Shown here piece after piece: positions 1-5,779 of a stretch of DNA of 5,779 nucleotides. The position numbers and the translations under genes were made by a program. Source of the stretch: Conexibacter sp. (GTDB lineage: Bacteria; Actinomycetota; Thermoleophilia; Solirubrobacterales; Solirubrobacteraceae); NCBI GenBank assembly GCA_025964215.1, contig JAOPZG010000315.1:1-5779 (forward strand), given 5' to 3'. Below the pieces are notes generated by a model, which made no database searches, was not told the origin of the DNA, and saw only the letters and a program-made list of their open reading frames with translations. Every line of letters starts with the position of its first letter. The stretch's first letter is position 1.

Positions 1-324
1 GCCGGCGCGCTCGTCGCGCAGCAGCGCCGCGTCGAGCGCCTCGCGCTGCACGCCGGAGAGGACCGCGAGGTCGGTGTCCTGCACGCCGGCGAGGAGGTCG
101 GCGAGGCCGGCGTGGGCGAGGCGGACCTCGGAGGAGGTCGGCGTCGCGGCCAGCACCCGGAAGCCGCGCTTTCGCGCGAGCGCGCGGCCGGCGTCGATCA
201 GCGTGGTCTTCCCGATGCCGGGATCGCCCTCGAGGATCAGCGCCGCGGGTCCGGTCGACACGGCGCCCAGGAGGTCCTGGAGCACCGAGAGCTCGCTGGA
301 CCGGCCCACGATGGCCTCACGCAC
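1..324 (-). CDS. N-terminus of AAA-type ATPase, probable LuxR-family transcriptional regulator (partial)
   Basis: Reading leftwards from a GTG at 324, 108 codons stay open to the window edge, so only the N-terminus is present. The protein opens with REAIVGRSSELSVLQDLL, the usual 'VGR..EL..L' start of large ATP-binding LuxR/MalT-like regulators. A Walker A motif, GDPGIGKT, follows at residues 33-40, and then an ADLLAG-type stretch seen in the same AAA_16 ATPase class. By family knowledge such proteins are cytoplasmic, about 900 residues long, and end in a LuxR helix-turn-helix. That DNA-binding end lies outside the window, so the regulator call is inference; only the ATPase domain is seen. An in-frame ATG at 375 would add 17 residues (MRTDSLGK...). 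I prefer the GTG because homologues start just before VGR and because a -10-like TAGGAT ends 7 bases before it. The gene points away from the kai operon. Confidence 0.8.
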   Translation of the reverse strand, partial: MREAIVGRSSELSVLQDLLGAVSTGPAALILEGDPGIGKTTLIDAGRALARKRGFRVLAATPTSSEVRLAHAGLADLLAGVQDTDLAVLSGVQREALDAALLRDERAG

Positions 325-331
325 GCGGCGG

Positions 332-360
332 ATCCTAGGAGAAGGAGGGCGTTTGCCCAA
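332..360 (-). promoter_or_regulatory. Candidate promoter of a leaderless transcript for the LuxR-type gene
   Basis: On the minus strand, TTGGGC (360-355) is followed after exactly 17 bases by TAGGAT (337-332). The -35 matches the consensus only in TTG; the -10 matches TANNAT. Seven bases separate the -10 from the GTG at 324, which places the likely transcription start at the first base of the start codon. Leaderless mRNAs are common in Actinobacteria. The AGGA inside the -10 could instead act as a Shine-Dalgarno sequence if transcription starts further upstream. Confidence 0.4.
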
Positions 361-429
361 GGAATCGGTCCGCATCTGATGTGGAAACCCCCGATGCGGG
401 TGGGTCGGCGCGCGCTGAGCGTGCCCGTC

Positions 430-709
430 ATGACCAGGAAGCTGGCCGGATTGCTCCGCGCCATGACGACGATCGGGGGCCGCGAGCGCCTCCGCCACCG
501 GGAAGACCCCCGCTCGGCACCACGCTGAGCTCGGCCGGCCCAAGAAGACCACCATCAAGCTCACGCCGGCGGCGCACGATCGCCTTCGCGCCGGGCGAGT
601 CCTACACGACCTGCCTCACCTACCTGCTCCCGAGGGCGGGTCGCTGAAGGGCCTGCGCTGGATCGCCTTCGACGAGAAGACCGGAAAGGCGAACATCGAG
701 TGGAAGTGA
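430..709 (+). pseudogene. Frameshifted relic of a small exported protein, family unknown
   Basis: No single frame is intact, but protein-like segments with near-complete GC third positions follow one another in three frames. A signal-peptide-like start, MTRKLAGLLRAMTTIG, begins at 430. At the G5 run 475-479 the plausible reading moves by one base to GAASASATGKTP and on to KKTTIKLTPAAHDRL (about 539-575). It then moves to FAPGESYTTCLTYLLP (about 583-635). At the CCC near 630-632 it returns to EGGSLKGLRWIAFDEKTG and ends IEWK with TGA at 707-709. Two extra bases and one missing base would give a continuous protein of about 92 residues with an N-terminal export signal. I do not recognise the family. 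The alternatives are sequencing errors, of which two would sit in short homopolymers, or chance coding-like sequence in GC-rich DNA. The C-terminal segment is the most convincing. Confidence 0.4.
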
Positions 710-723
710 GCGATCTTGAGTTC

Positions 724-744
724 TCTGGCCGCTATTCGGCCAGA
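724..744 (+). terminator. Perfect 8-bp hairpin, possible terminator or operator
   Basis: TCTGGCCG (724-731) and CGGCCAGA (737-744) are perfect reverse complements around a 5-base loop, CTATT. The hairpin begins 14 bases after the TGA of the relic gene, where a rho-independent terminator would sit. The following bases, CGGGGTTTG, contain only a short T run, so it would be a weak U-tract terminator of the kind often seen in high-GC Actinobacteria. It could instead be a regulator's dyad site upstream of the kai operon. Confidence 0.35.
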
Positions 745-831
745 CGGGGTTTGATGGCGCGGTAAGTCGCCGTTGCGGTGCTAGCGTGGTCCGTGCAGTC
801 TCGAGAGACGCCTGGTTGGTCCCCGCCAATC

Positions 832-862
832 GGCTCGAGGCCTCGCTACGAGAGGACGAGCC
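832..862 (+). promoter_or_regulatory. kaiC ribosome binding site inside a predicted leader hairpin
   Basis: The Shine-Dalgarno sequence GAGGA (852-856) lies 6 bases before the kaiC ATG at 863 and decides that start. It sits inside a dyad. GGCTCG (832-837) is the exact reverse complement of CGAGCC (857-862), which directly abuts the ATG, and CTCG (842-845) pairs with CGAG (849-852) across a 3-base CTA loop. When folded, the ribosome binding site is partly occluded. The pairing is seen in the sequence; a regulatory role such as temperature- or protein-dependent opening is inference. Confidence 0.45.
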
Positions 863-2602
863 ATGCCGGCCCCCACGCTCACGGCCCTGCCCAAGGCGCC
901 GACCGGCATCAGCGGGCTCGACGACGTCACCGGCGGCGGCCTGCCCCGCGGGCGCCCCACCCTCGTCTGCGGCCCGGCTGGCTGCGGCAAGACGCTGCTG
1001 GCGATGGAGTTCCTCGTCCGCGGCATCACCGAGTACGGCGAGCCCGGCGTCTTCGTCGCCTTCGAGGAGTCGGCCGAGGACCTCGTCGCCAACGTCGCCT
1101 CGCTCGGCTTCGACCTCGCCCAGCTCGAGGCCGACGGCCAGCTCGTCATCGACCACGTCGGCGTCGTCGCCGGCGACATGGAGGAGACCGGCGACTGGGA
1201 CCTCGACGGCCTCTTCCTGCGCCTCGGCGCGGCGATCGACGAGGTCGGCGCCAAGCGCGTCGTCATCGACACGATCGAGACGCTCTTCGGCGCCTTCGAC
1301 GACACCGCCGTCCTGCGCGCCGAGCTGCGCCGGCTCTTCGGCTGGCTCAAGGAGCGCGGCATCACCGCCGTCATCACCGGCGAGCGCGGCGACGGCACGC
1401 TGACGCGCCACGGGATCGAGGAGTACGTCTCGGACTGCGTCATCGTCCTCGACCACCGCGTGATCGAGCAGACCTCGACCCGCCGCCTGCGCGTCCTGAA
1501 GTACCGCGGGTCGCTGCACGGGACCAACGAGTACCCCTTCCTGATCGGCGAGTCCGGCGTCTCGGTGATCCCGATCAGCTCGGTCAGCCTCGCGCACCAC
1601 GTCTCCACCGAGCGCGTCTCCACCGGCGTGCCGCGGCTCGACGCGATGCTCGGCGAGGGCGGCTACTACAAGGGCAGCACGGTGCTGGTCAACGGCACGC
1701 CCGGCACCGGCAAGTCGACGCTGGCGGCGCAGTTCTGCGACGCGGCGTGCGGCCGCGGCGAGCGGGCCCTGTACTTCGCCTTCGAGGAGTCCGAGGCCGA
1801 GATCGTCCGCAACATGGCCTCGGTCGGGATCCACCTCGCGCGCTGGGTCGAGGCCGGGCTGCTGCGCTTCCGCTGCTCGCGCCCCGGGCTGCTCGGCCTC
1901 GAGGCCCACCTCTTCGCGATGCAGAAGCTCGTCACGAGCTTCGAGCCCTCCGTGGTCGTCCTGGACCCGGTCTCCGACCTGCTGCGGATCGGCACCCGCG
2001 CCGACGTCTCGGCGATGCTCACCCGCCAGGTCGACTTCCTGAAGGCCAAGGGCATCACCACCATGTTGACCAGCCTGAACTCGGACGCCGACCCCGACCA
2101 GGCCGACCAGCAGATCGCCTCGCTCGTCGACACGTGGCTGCTCGTCCGCACGATGGAGGGCAACGGCGAGCACAACCGGGTGCTGTCGGTGCTCAAGTCG
2201 CGCGGGACCGCGCACTCCAACCAGATCCGCGAGTTCCTGCTCACGAGCCAGGGCATCGAGCTGGCCGACGTCTACGTCGGCCCGCAGGGCGTGCTGACCG
2301 GCTCGGCCCGCCAGGCCCAGGAGGCGCAGGAGCGCGCCGAGGGCACGGCGCGGGTCGAGGAGCTCGCGCAGCGCCGGTCCGACCTGGCGCGCCGTCGCGA
2401 GGCGGTCGAGGCGCAGACCGCCGCGCTCTGGCGCGCGTTCGAGGACGAGGCCGAGACCGTCGAGAGCCAGCTCAGCCACGGCTCGACCGGGGCCGAGGGC
2501 CGCGCCGACCAGCGCGTCGAGCAGGGCCGGCTGCGCCGCGCGGACGCCGACAGCGACGAGCCGCTGGCCGCCGTCGACGACCGCGACCGGGGCGCGGCAT
2601 GA
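863..2602 (+). CDS. kaiC: KaiC-like double-domain RecA-fold ATPase with C-terminal coiled-coil tail
   Basis: This 579-residue protein has tandem CI and CII KaiC domains. CI has Walker A GPAGCGKT (37-44), catalytic glutamates in FEES (E68/E69), Walker B with D126, a KaiB-binding B-loop-like segment around 100-118 ([12 protein letters not shown]) and KYRG (203-206). CII has Walker A GTPGTGKS (268-275), FEES with E298/E299, Walker B with D358 and the KaiC signature [14 protein letters not shown] (435-448). In cyanobacteria KaiC is a hexamer whose ATP hydrolysis and autophosphorylation keep circadian time. Aligning by eye to Synechococcus KaiC, T426, S431 and T432 correspond to A404, A409 and S410, so at most one canonical phosphosite remains. 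From about 470 to 530 the protein becomes an Ala/Glu/Arg-rich coiled coil (starting [14 protein letters not shown]), followed by a polar disordered end. The KaiA-binding tail of cyanobacterial KaiC is absent and no kaiA is nearby. The start has a good GAGGA site. The TGA overlaps the ATG of kaiB1. Confidence 0.95.
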   Translation: MPAPTLTALPKAPTGISGLDDVTGGGLPRGRPTLVCGPAGCGKTLLAMEFLVRGITEYGEPGVFVAFEESAEDLVANVASLGFDLAQLEADGQLVIDHVGVVAGDMEETGDWDLDGLFLRLGAAIDEVGAKRVVIDTIETLFGAFDDTAVLRAELRRLFGWLKERGITAVITGERGDGTLTRHGIEEYVSDCVIVLDHRVIEQTSTRRLRVLKYRGSLHGTNEYPFLIGESGVSVIPISSVSLAHHVSTERVSTGVPRLDAMLGEGGYYKGSTVLVNGTPGTGKSTLAAQFCDAACGRGERALYFAFEESEAEIVRNMASVGIHLARWVEAGLLRFRCSRPGLLGLEAHLFAMQKLVTSFEPSVVVLDPVSDLLRIGTRADVSAMLTRQVDFLKAKGITTMLTSLNSDADPDQADQQIASLVDTWLLVRTMEGNGEHNRVLSVLKSRGTAHSNQIREFLLTSQGIELADVYVGPQGVLTGSARQAQEAQERAEGTARVEELAQRRSDLARRREAVEAQTAALWRAFEDEAETVESQLSHGSTGAEGRADQRVEQGRLRRADADSDEPLAAVDDRDRGAA

Positions 2603-2928
2603 GGCTCGTCGACGCGACCGAGGCGCCGCCGGCGCCGCCCGAGCGCGAGCACTGGGACCTGCGGCTCTACGTCGCCGGCCAGTCGCCGAAGTCGCTGCGC
2701 GCGCTGAGCAACCTGAAGGACTTGTGCGAGGAGCACCTCTCCGGCCGCTACGCGATCGAGATCGTCGACCTGGTCGAGCAGCCCTCGCTCGCGCGCCAGG
2801 ACGACATCCTCGCGATCCCGACGCTCGTGCGCCGGCTCCCGGCGCCGCTGCGCAAGATCATCGGCGACCTCTCCAACACCGAGCGCGTGCTCGTGGGCCT
2901 GAGCATCCGGCCCGATCGCCGCGCATGA
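2599..2928 (+). CDS. kaiB: KaiB-family protein, paralogue 1 (KaiB1)
   Basis: This is a 109-residue thioredoxin-like KaiB homologue. After a Pro/Glu-rich head of about 18 residues come [18 protein letters not shown], the conserved IVDL strand, AIPTLV with the proline at 74, and [18 protein letters not shown]. These match cyanobacterial KaiB block for block. KaiB binds the CI ring of KaiC after switching from a tetrameric ground-state fold to a monomeric thioredoxin fold. Against Thermosynechococcus KaiB, Y8 is W19, G89 is kept (G100), D91 is S102 and Y94 is P105. Loss of D91 and Y94 may weaken the ground-state fold (inference). The ATG lies in an ATGA overlap with the kaiC stop, so translation is probably coupled. 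The same frame stays open far upstream across kaiC, but that part is the kaiC shadow and shows no KaiB homology. Confidence 0.93.
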   Translation: MRLVDATEAPPAPPEREHWDLRLYVAGQSPKSLRALSNLKDLCEEHLSGRYAIEIVDLVEQPSLARQDDILAIPTLVRRLPAPLRKIIGDLSNTERVLVGLSIRPDRRA

Positions 2929-3251
2929 CGACGGTCGAGCAGCGCCGCGAGTACGAGCTCACGTTGTACGTCAACGGCGCGTCGGACCGCTCCGCCCGCG
3001 CGATCGCCGACGCGCGCGCGCTCCTCGACCTCCACCTCGCCGGGCGCCACCGGCTGCTGATCGTCGACGTCAACGACGAGCCGGCCGCGTTCCTGCGCAG
3101 CGGCGTGCTCGCCGCCCCGGCGCTCGTCCGCGACCACCCGCTGCCGGCGCGGCGGATCGTCGGCGACCTCTCCGACACCCAGAAGGTCCTGACCGTGCTC
3201 GACCTCCTGCGCCGCCCCGCCCCTCCGAGCGAGCCGAGCCGAGGCCGATGA
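2925..3251 (+). CDS. KaiB-family protein, paralogue 2 (KaiB2), divergent
   Basis: This 108-residue protein has the KaiB fold: [28 protein letters not shown], an AAPALV segment with the proline at 65, [19 protein letters not shown], and a Pro/Ser/Arg-rich tail. It is clearly related to kaiB1 next door but more divergent; the AGN(T/S)P loop of classical KaiB is NGASD here. At fold-switching positions it keeps the Y8 equivalent (Y10) and D91 (D93), but has V91 in place of G89 and R96 in place of Y94. This is nearly the complement of KaiB1. It may be a second KaiC partner, perhaps forming mixed rings or adapting KaiC to the next gene's product (inference). The start is an ATGA overlap with the kaiB1 stop and has no recognisable Shine-Dalgarno sequence, so it probably depends on coupling. 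Confidence 0.88.
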   Translation: MTTVEQRREYELTLYVNGASDRSARAIADARALLDLHLAGRHRLLIVDVNDEPAAFLRSGVLAAPALVRDHPLPARRIVGDLSDTQKVLTVLDLLRRPAPPSEPSRGR

Positions 3252-5206
3252 CGCGCCGCCGGCCACCGCTCCACATCGCCCGCTTCCCGGGCGGTCCCGT
3301 CAACCCGGAGCGCGAGCTCGGCGCGTTCGTCCGCGACGCGTACGCGGCGGACGAGGCGCCCGCGACGCCGTCGAGCGCGCTCGCGCGGATGGCCGAGTCC
3401 GAGGCCGCCGACACGCTGCGCGCGATCGGCGCGGGCGAGGTCGACGCGTTCGTGATCTCCGACGGCGACGACGGTCAGCAGGTCTTCGCGCTCACGACCG
3501 CCGATCGGCCGTACCGGATGTTCGTGGAGAACATGCGCGACGGCGCCGTGACGCTCTCCCCCAGCGGCCTCGTCCTGTTCGCCAACCGCCGGCTCAGCGA
3601 GCTGCTCGCGCTCCCGGCCGAGGTGATCGTCGGCGCGCCGCTCGCGTCGCTCCTGGCCCAGGAGCTCCCGCTCGCGCTTGAGGACCTCCTCGGCGCCGAC
3701 GGCCTCGGCGCGACGCTCGAGCTCGAGCTGCGCACCGGCGCGGGCGCGACGGTCCCGGTCCTCGCCGGCACCTCCCCGCTCGACGTCGACGGCGACCGGC
3801 TGATCTGCATCACCTTCGCCGACCTGAGCGCCCACAAGGAGCAGGAGCGCGAGATCGCCCGGCTGCTCGAGGCGCAGGACCAGCGCCTGACCGCCCTCCA
3901 GGCCGCGCAGGCCGCGCTGACCCAGCAGGCGACGCACGACGCGCTCACCGGCCTGCCCAACCGCGCGCTGCTCGTCGACCGGATCGACCAGTCGCTGGCG
4001 CAGGCGTCGCGCTCGGGCCGCTCGATCGCGGTGCTGTTCGTCGACCTGGACCGCTTCAAGCAGGTCAACGACACGCGCGGGCACTCGGCGGGCGATGCCG
4101 TGCTGAGCACGGTCGCCGCGCGCCTGAGCGGCGCGGTGCGGCCGATGGACACCGTCGCCCGCATCGGCGGCGACGAGTTCGTCATCCTCGCCCCCGAGCT
4201 CGAGAGCAACGTGTACGCCTTCGAGCTCAGCCGGCGGCTGATCGACGTGCTCGGCACGGGCGGCGAGGCCGTCGGCGCGTCGATCGGCGTCTCGGTCTGG
4301 GCGCGCGGCGCGACGACGGCCGAGACGATGCTCAACGAGGCCGACGCGGCGATGTACCACGCCAAGTCGCTCGGCGGCGGGCGCACCGAGGTCTTCGACG
4401 AGGCCCTCGGCCGGCAGGTCCACCAGCGCTTCGTCGCGCAGCAGATGCTCGAGGCGGCGCTCGCGCAGGAGCGCGTGCTCGCCCACTACCAGCCGATCGT
4501 CGACCTCGCGAGCGGGACGATCGCCGGCTTCGAGGCGCTCGTCCGGATCACGGCCGCGGAGGACGGCTCGATCGTCTCGCCGGCGGCGTTCGTGCCGATC
4601 GCCGAGGAGACCGGGCTGATCAAGCCGCTCGGCACGCGCATGCTGAGGATGGCGTGCGACGCGGCCGGCGGCTGGCCGGCGCCGGCGGCCGGGGAGCGCG
4701 GGCTGACCGTCGCGGTGAACCTCTCCTCGCGCCAGTTCGAGGCAAGCGACCTCGTCACGCTCGTCCAGGAGGCGCTCCGCCACGGGGCGCTGACGCCGGC
4801 GCGGCTGCACCTCGAGCTGACCGAGACGGCGATCATGGACCTGCGCCCGGAGATCCTCCGGCAGCTCGGGCAGCTGCGAGACCTCGGCGTGGAGATCGGC
4901 CTCGACGACTTCGGCACCGGCTACGCCTCGCTGACCCACCTGCGGCGGCTGCCGCTGACCTTCGTGAAGATCGACCGGACGTTCGTCACCGGCGTCGGCA
5001 CCGACCACGAGGACGACCGCATCGTCGCCGCCGTGATCGACCTCGCGTCGAACCTCGGCCTGCGCTCGATCGCCGAGGGCGTCGAGACGCCGACGCAGCT
5101 CCAGCGCCTGCGCGACCTCGGCTGCGACCAGGCGCAGGGGTACCTCTTCGCGCGGCCGATGCCGGCGGCGGACGTGGGCGCGGCGCTGGCGCGCGCGCCG
5201 TGGTGA
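3248..5206 (+). CDS. PAS-GGDEF-EAL protein, bifunctional c-di-GMP cyclase/phosphodiesterase
   Basis: This 652-residue cytoplasmic protein has no signal peptide or membrane segment. Residues 1-60 are a variable head. Residues 62-100 carry [11 protein letters not shown] and [20 protein letters not shown], a segment I recall from PAS sensor proteins. A PAS domain spans about 90-195 and a short helical linker about 196-228. The GGDEF domain (about 229-385) makes c-di-GMP from two GTP and has an intact GGDEF (307-311) plus an RxxD product-inhibition site (R298, D301). The EAL domain (about 400-645) cleaves c-di-GMP to pGpG. It retains E429 of EAL, N491, E523, D553/D554 of DDFGTG, K574 of VKID, E610 and Q630. 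Both domains therefore look active. The ATG is in an ATGA overlap with the kaiB2 stop and is preceded by a closely spaced GAGG. As last gene of the kai operon it is the likely output or input-output enzyme of the Kai proteins (inference from context). Confidence 0.93.
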   Translation: MTRRRPPLHIARFPGGPVNPERELGAFVRDAYAADEAPATPSSALARMAESEAADTLRAIGAGEVDAFVISDGDDGQQVFALTTADRPYRMFVENMRDGAVTLSPSGLVLFANRRLSELLALPAEVIVGAPLASLLAQELPLALEDLLGADGLGATLELELRTGAGATVPVLAGTSPLDVDGDRLICITFADLSAHKEQEREIARLLEAQDQRLTALQAAQAALTQQATHDALTGLPNRALLVDRIDQSLAQASRSGRSIAVLFVDLDRFKQVNDTRGHSAGDAVLSTVAARLSGAVRPMDTVARIGGDEFVILAPELESNVYAFELSRRLIDVLGTGGEAVGASIGVSVWARGATTAETMLNEADAAMYHAKSLGGGRTEVFDEALGRQVHQRFVAQQMLEAALAQERVLAHYQPIVDLASGTIAGFEALVRITAAEDGSIVSPAAFVPIAEETGLIKPLGTRMLRMACDAAGGWPAPAAGERGLTVAVNLSSRQFEASDLVTLVQEALRHGALTPARLHLELTETAIMDLRPEILRQLGQLRDLGVEIGLDDFGTGYASLTHLRRLPLTFVKIDRTFVTGVGTDHEDDRIVAAVIDLASNLGLRSIAEGVETPTQLQRLRDLGCDQAQGYLFARPMPAADVGAALARAPW

Positions 5207-5213
5207 GTGGCGC

Positions 5214-5779
5214 TTAGCGCTCGACTGCTTCGAGGCGCTTGCGCAGGCCGGACGCGCGCGCCGCCGGCCGCGCGACCGCGGCGCGGATCGCGTCCTCGGC
5301 GCCGACGACGATCAGGCGCTCGCGCGCGCGGGTGACCGCGGTGTAGAGCAGCTCGCGCGTGAGGATCCGCGAGGCGGCGGGCGGGACGATCACCGCCGCG
5401 GTCCGGAACTGCGAGCCCTGGCTCTTGTGGACGGTCATCGCGTAGACGGTGTCGACGGCGCCGAGCTGGTTGGGGCGCACGAGCGCGACGCCGCCGCGGC
5501 GCTCGAAGGCGGCCATCAGCCGGCCGTCCTCCTCGGCGACGACGACGCCGGTGTCGCCGTTGAAGAGGTTCAGGTCATAGTCGTTGGCGGTGATCAGCAG
5601 CGGGCGGCCGGGGTAGTCGCGCGCGCGGCCGCCGGCGGCGTCGATCTCCGCCATCAGCCAGCGCTCGACCTGCGGCATCCAGGTCGAGACGCCGTGCGGG
5701 CCGCGGCGGTGCGCGCAGAGCAGGCGAAAGCTGGAGAGCGCGTCGAGCGCGTCCTGGGCGCGGCCGGCGCGGGCGGCGG
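5214..5779 (-). CDS. RecD-like DNA helicase, C-terminal part (partial)
   Basis: The frame is open from the right window edge to a TAA at 5216-5214, giving 187 visible C-terminal residues of a larger helicase (RecD and RecD2 proteins are roughly 600-750 residues). It begins with DALSSFRLLCAHRRGPHGVS, typical of the RecD 2A region. Then come LLITANDYDLNLFNGDTGVV (an SH3-like insert found in this family), MTVHKSQGSQF (SF1 helicase motif V) and LLYTAVTRARERLIVVG (motif VI with its arginine finger). The methionine at 5678 is internal, not the start. The family unwinds DNA 5' to 3' in recombination and repair, as part of RecBCD or as stand-alone RecD2; which of these applies cannot be told without the N-terminus. 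It converges on the kai operon, with stop codons 7 bp apart, and shows no functional link to it. Confidence 0.92.
   Translation of the reverse strand, partial: AARAGRAQDALDALSSFRLLCAHRRGPHGVSTWMPQVERWLMAEIDAAGGRARDYPGRPLLITANDYDLNLFNGDTGVVVAEEDGRLMAAFERRGGVALVRPNQLGAVDTVYAMTVHKSQGSQFRTAAVIVPPAASRILTRELLYTAVTRARERLIVVGAEDAIRAAVARPAARASGLRKRLEAVER
5216..5239 (+). terminator. Candidate terminator hairpin at the end of the kai operon, inside the recD 3' end
   Basis: AGCGCTCGA (5216-5224) pairs with TCGA-G-GCGCT (5230-5239) across the 5-base loop CTGCT, giving 9 bp with one bulged G. It lies 9 bases after the stop of the PAS-GGDEF-EAL gene, where the operon's transcript should end, but within the last codons of the convergent recD-like gene. 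No U-tract follows, so termination activity is uncertain, and coding constraint on the recD strand could explain the sequence. Confidence 0.3.

Larger units (their letters stand above)
325..862. other. Intergenic region between the LuxR-type gene and kaiC
   Basis: This 538-bp gap has no intact gene that I can support. From left to right it holds the promoter of the leftward regulator (332-360), a frameshifted relic of a small exported protein (430-709), a perfect 8-bp hairpin (724-744), and the kaiC leader with a structured ribosome binding site (832-862). The interval 745-831 must hold the kai operon promoter or lie just downstream of it. I see no convincing -35/-10 pair there, only an extended -10-like TGCTAGCGT at 779-787. 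No tRNA, CRISPR or insertion-sequence ends were recognised. Confidence 0.6.

Noticed and set aside
112..528. 138-codon plus-strand open frame opposite the LuxR-type gene
   Set aside because: Its left half is antisense to a clear Walker A ATPase and has shadow composition. Only the stretch from the ATG at 430 looks protein-like, and it is treated under the relic gene.
779..787. Extended -10-like TGCTAGCGT upstream of kaiC
   Set aside because: No acceptable -35 lies 16-19 bases upstream. It could be the kai promoter but cannot be separated from chance.
836..845. 10-bp perfect palindrome CGAGGCCTCG
   Set aside because: Short palindromes are expected in sequence this GC-rich. This one is better explained as part of the larger leader hairpin than as a separate operator.
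620..2479. 619-codon open frame on the minus strand opposite kaiC
   Set aside because: Its composition (endless Arg/Ala/Asp/Gly/Leu) is the antisense shadow of GC-rich codons. The plus strand carries unmistakable KaiC motifs.
778..2598. Upstream extension of the kaiB1 frame, which would make a 716-residue protein
   Set aside because: The part before 2599 is an out-of-frame reading of kaiC, rich in Arg and Pro, with no homology. KaiB similarity begins about 18 residues after the ATG at 2599.
2858..5008. 716-codon open frame on the minus strand opposite kaiB2 and the GGDEF-EAL gene
   Set aside because: Low-complexity Arg/Ala/Glu/Asp translation with no domain signal. The opposite strand has complete PAS, GGDEF and EAL domains.
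4654..5217. 187-codon plus-strand open frame overlapping the EAL domain
   Set aside because: Arg/Ala/Pro-only translation in another frame of the conserved EAL coding sequence.

Overview
The window is very GC-rich with strong third-position GC bias. Its gene types (an ATP-binding LuxR-type regulator, a RecD-like helicase, Kai proteins and a PAS-GGDEF-EAL protein) suggest a high-GC actinobacterium, perhaps of the Solirubrobacterales/Thermoleophilia type. That placement is an inference from composition and gene style, because no rRNA or other marker gene is present.

Layout, left to right. (1) 1-324, minus strand: the N-terminus of a large AAA-type ATPase, probably a LuxR-family regulator, running off the left edge and apparently transcribed without a leader. 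(2) 325-862: a 538-bp intergenic stretch. It holds what looks like a frameshifted relic of a small exported protein (430-709), a hairpin just after that relic (724-744), and the kaiC leader, whose ribosome binding site lies inside a predicted hairpin. (3) 863-5206, plus strand: a tight four-gene operon, kaiC - kaiB1 - kaiB2 - PAS-GGDEF-EAL. Every junction is a 4-base ATGA stop/start overlap. (4) 5214-5779, minus strand: the C-terminal part of a RecD-like helicase, convergent with the operon, with only 7 bp between the stop codons.

The core is a KaiA-less Kai module tied by translational coupling to a bifunctional cyclic-di-GMP enzyme. The KaiC homologue has two complete ATPase domains. In CII, two of the three cyanobacterial phosphosite positions are alanine and the third is serine, and the protein ends in a coiled-coil tail instead of the KaiA-binding tail. 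The two KaiB paralogues each differ from cyanobacterial KaiB at residues that hold its ground-state fold, and they differ at different residues. The last gene keeps all visible catalytic residues for both making and degrading c-di-GMP, plus the inhibitory I-site. The working inference is a Kai-type timer or stress module whose output is c-di-GMP, with KaiC nucleotide state read by two KaiB proteins. This is the most interesting system in the window.
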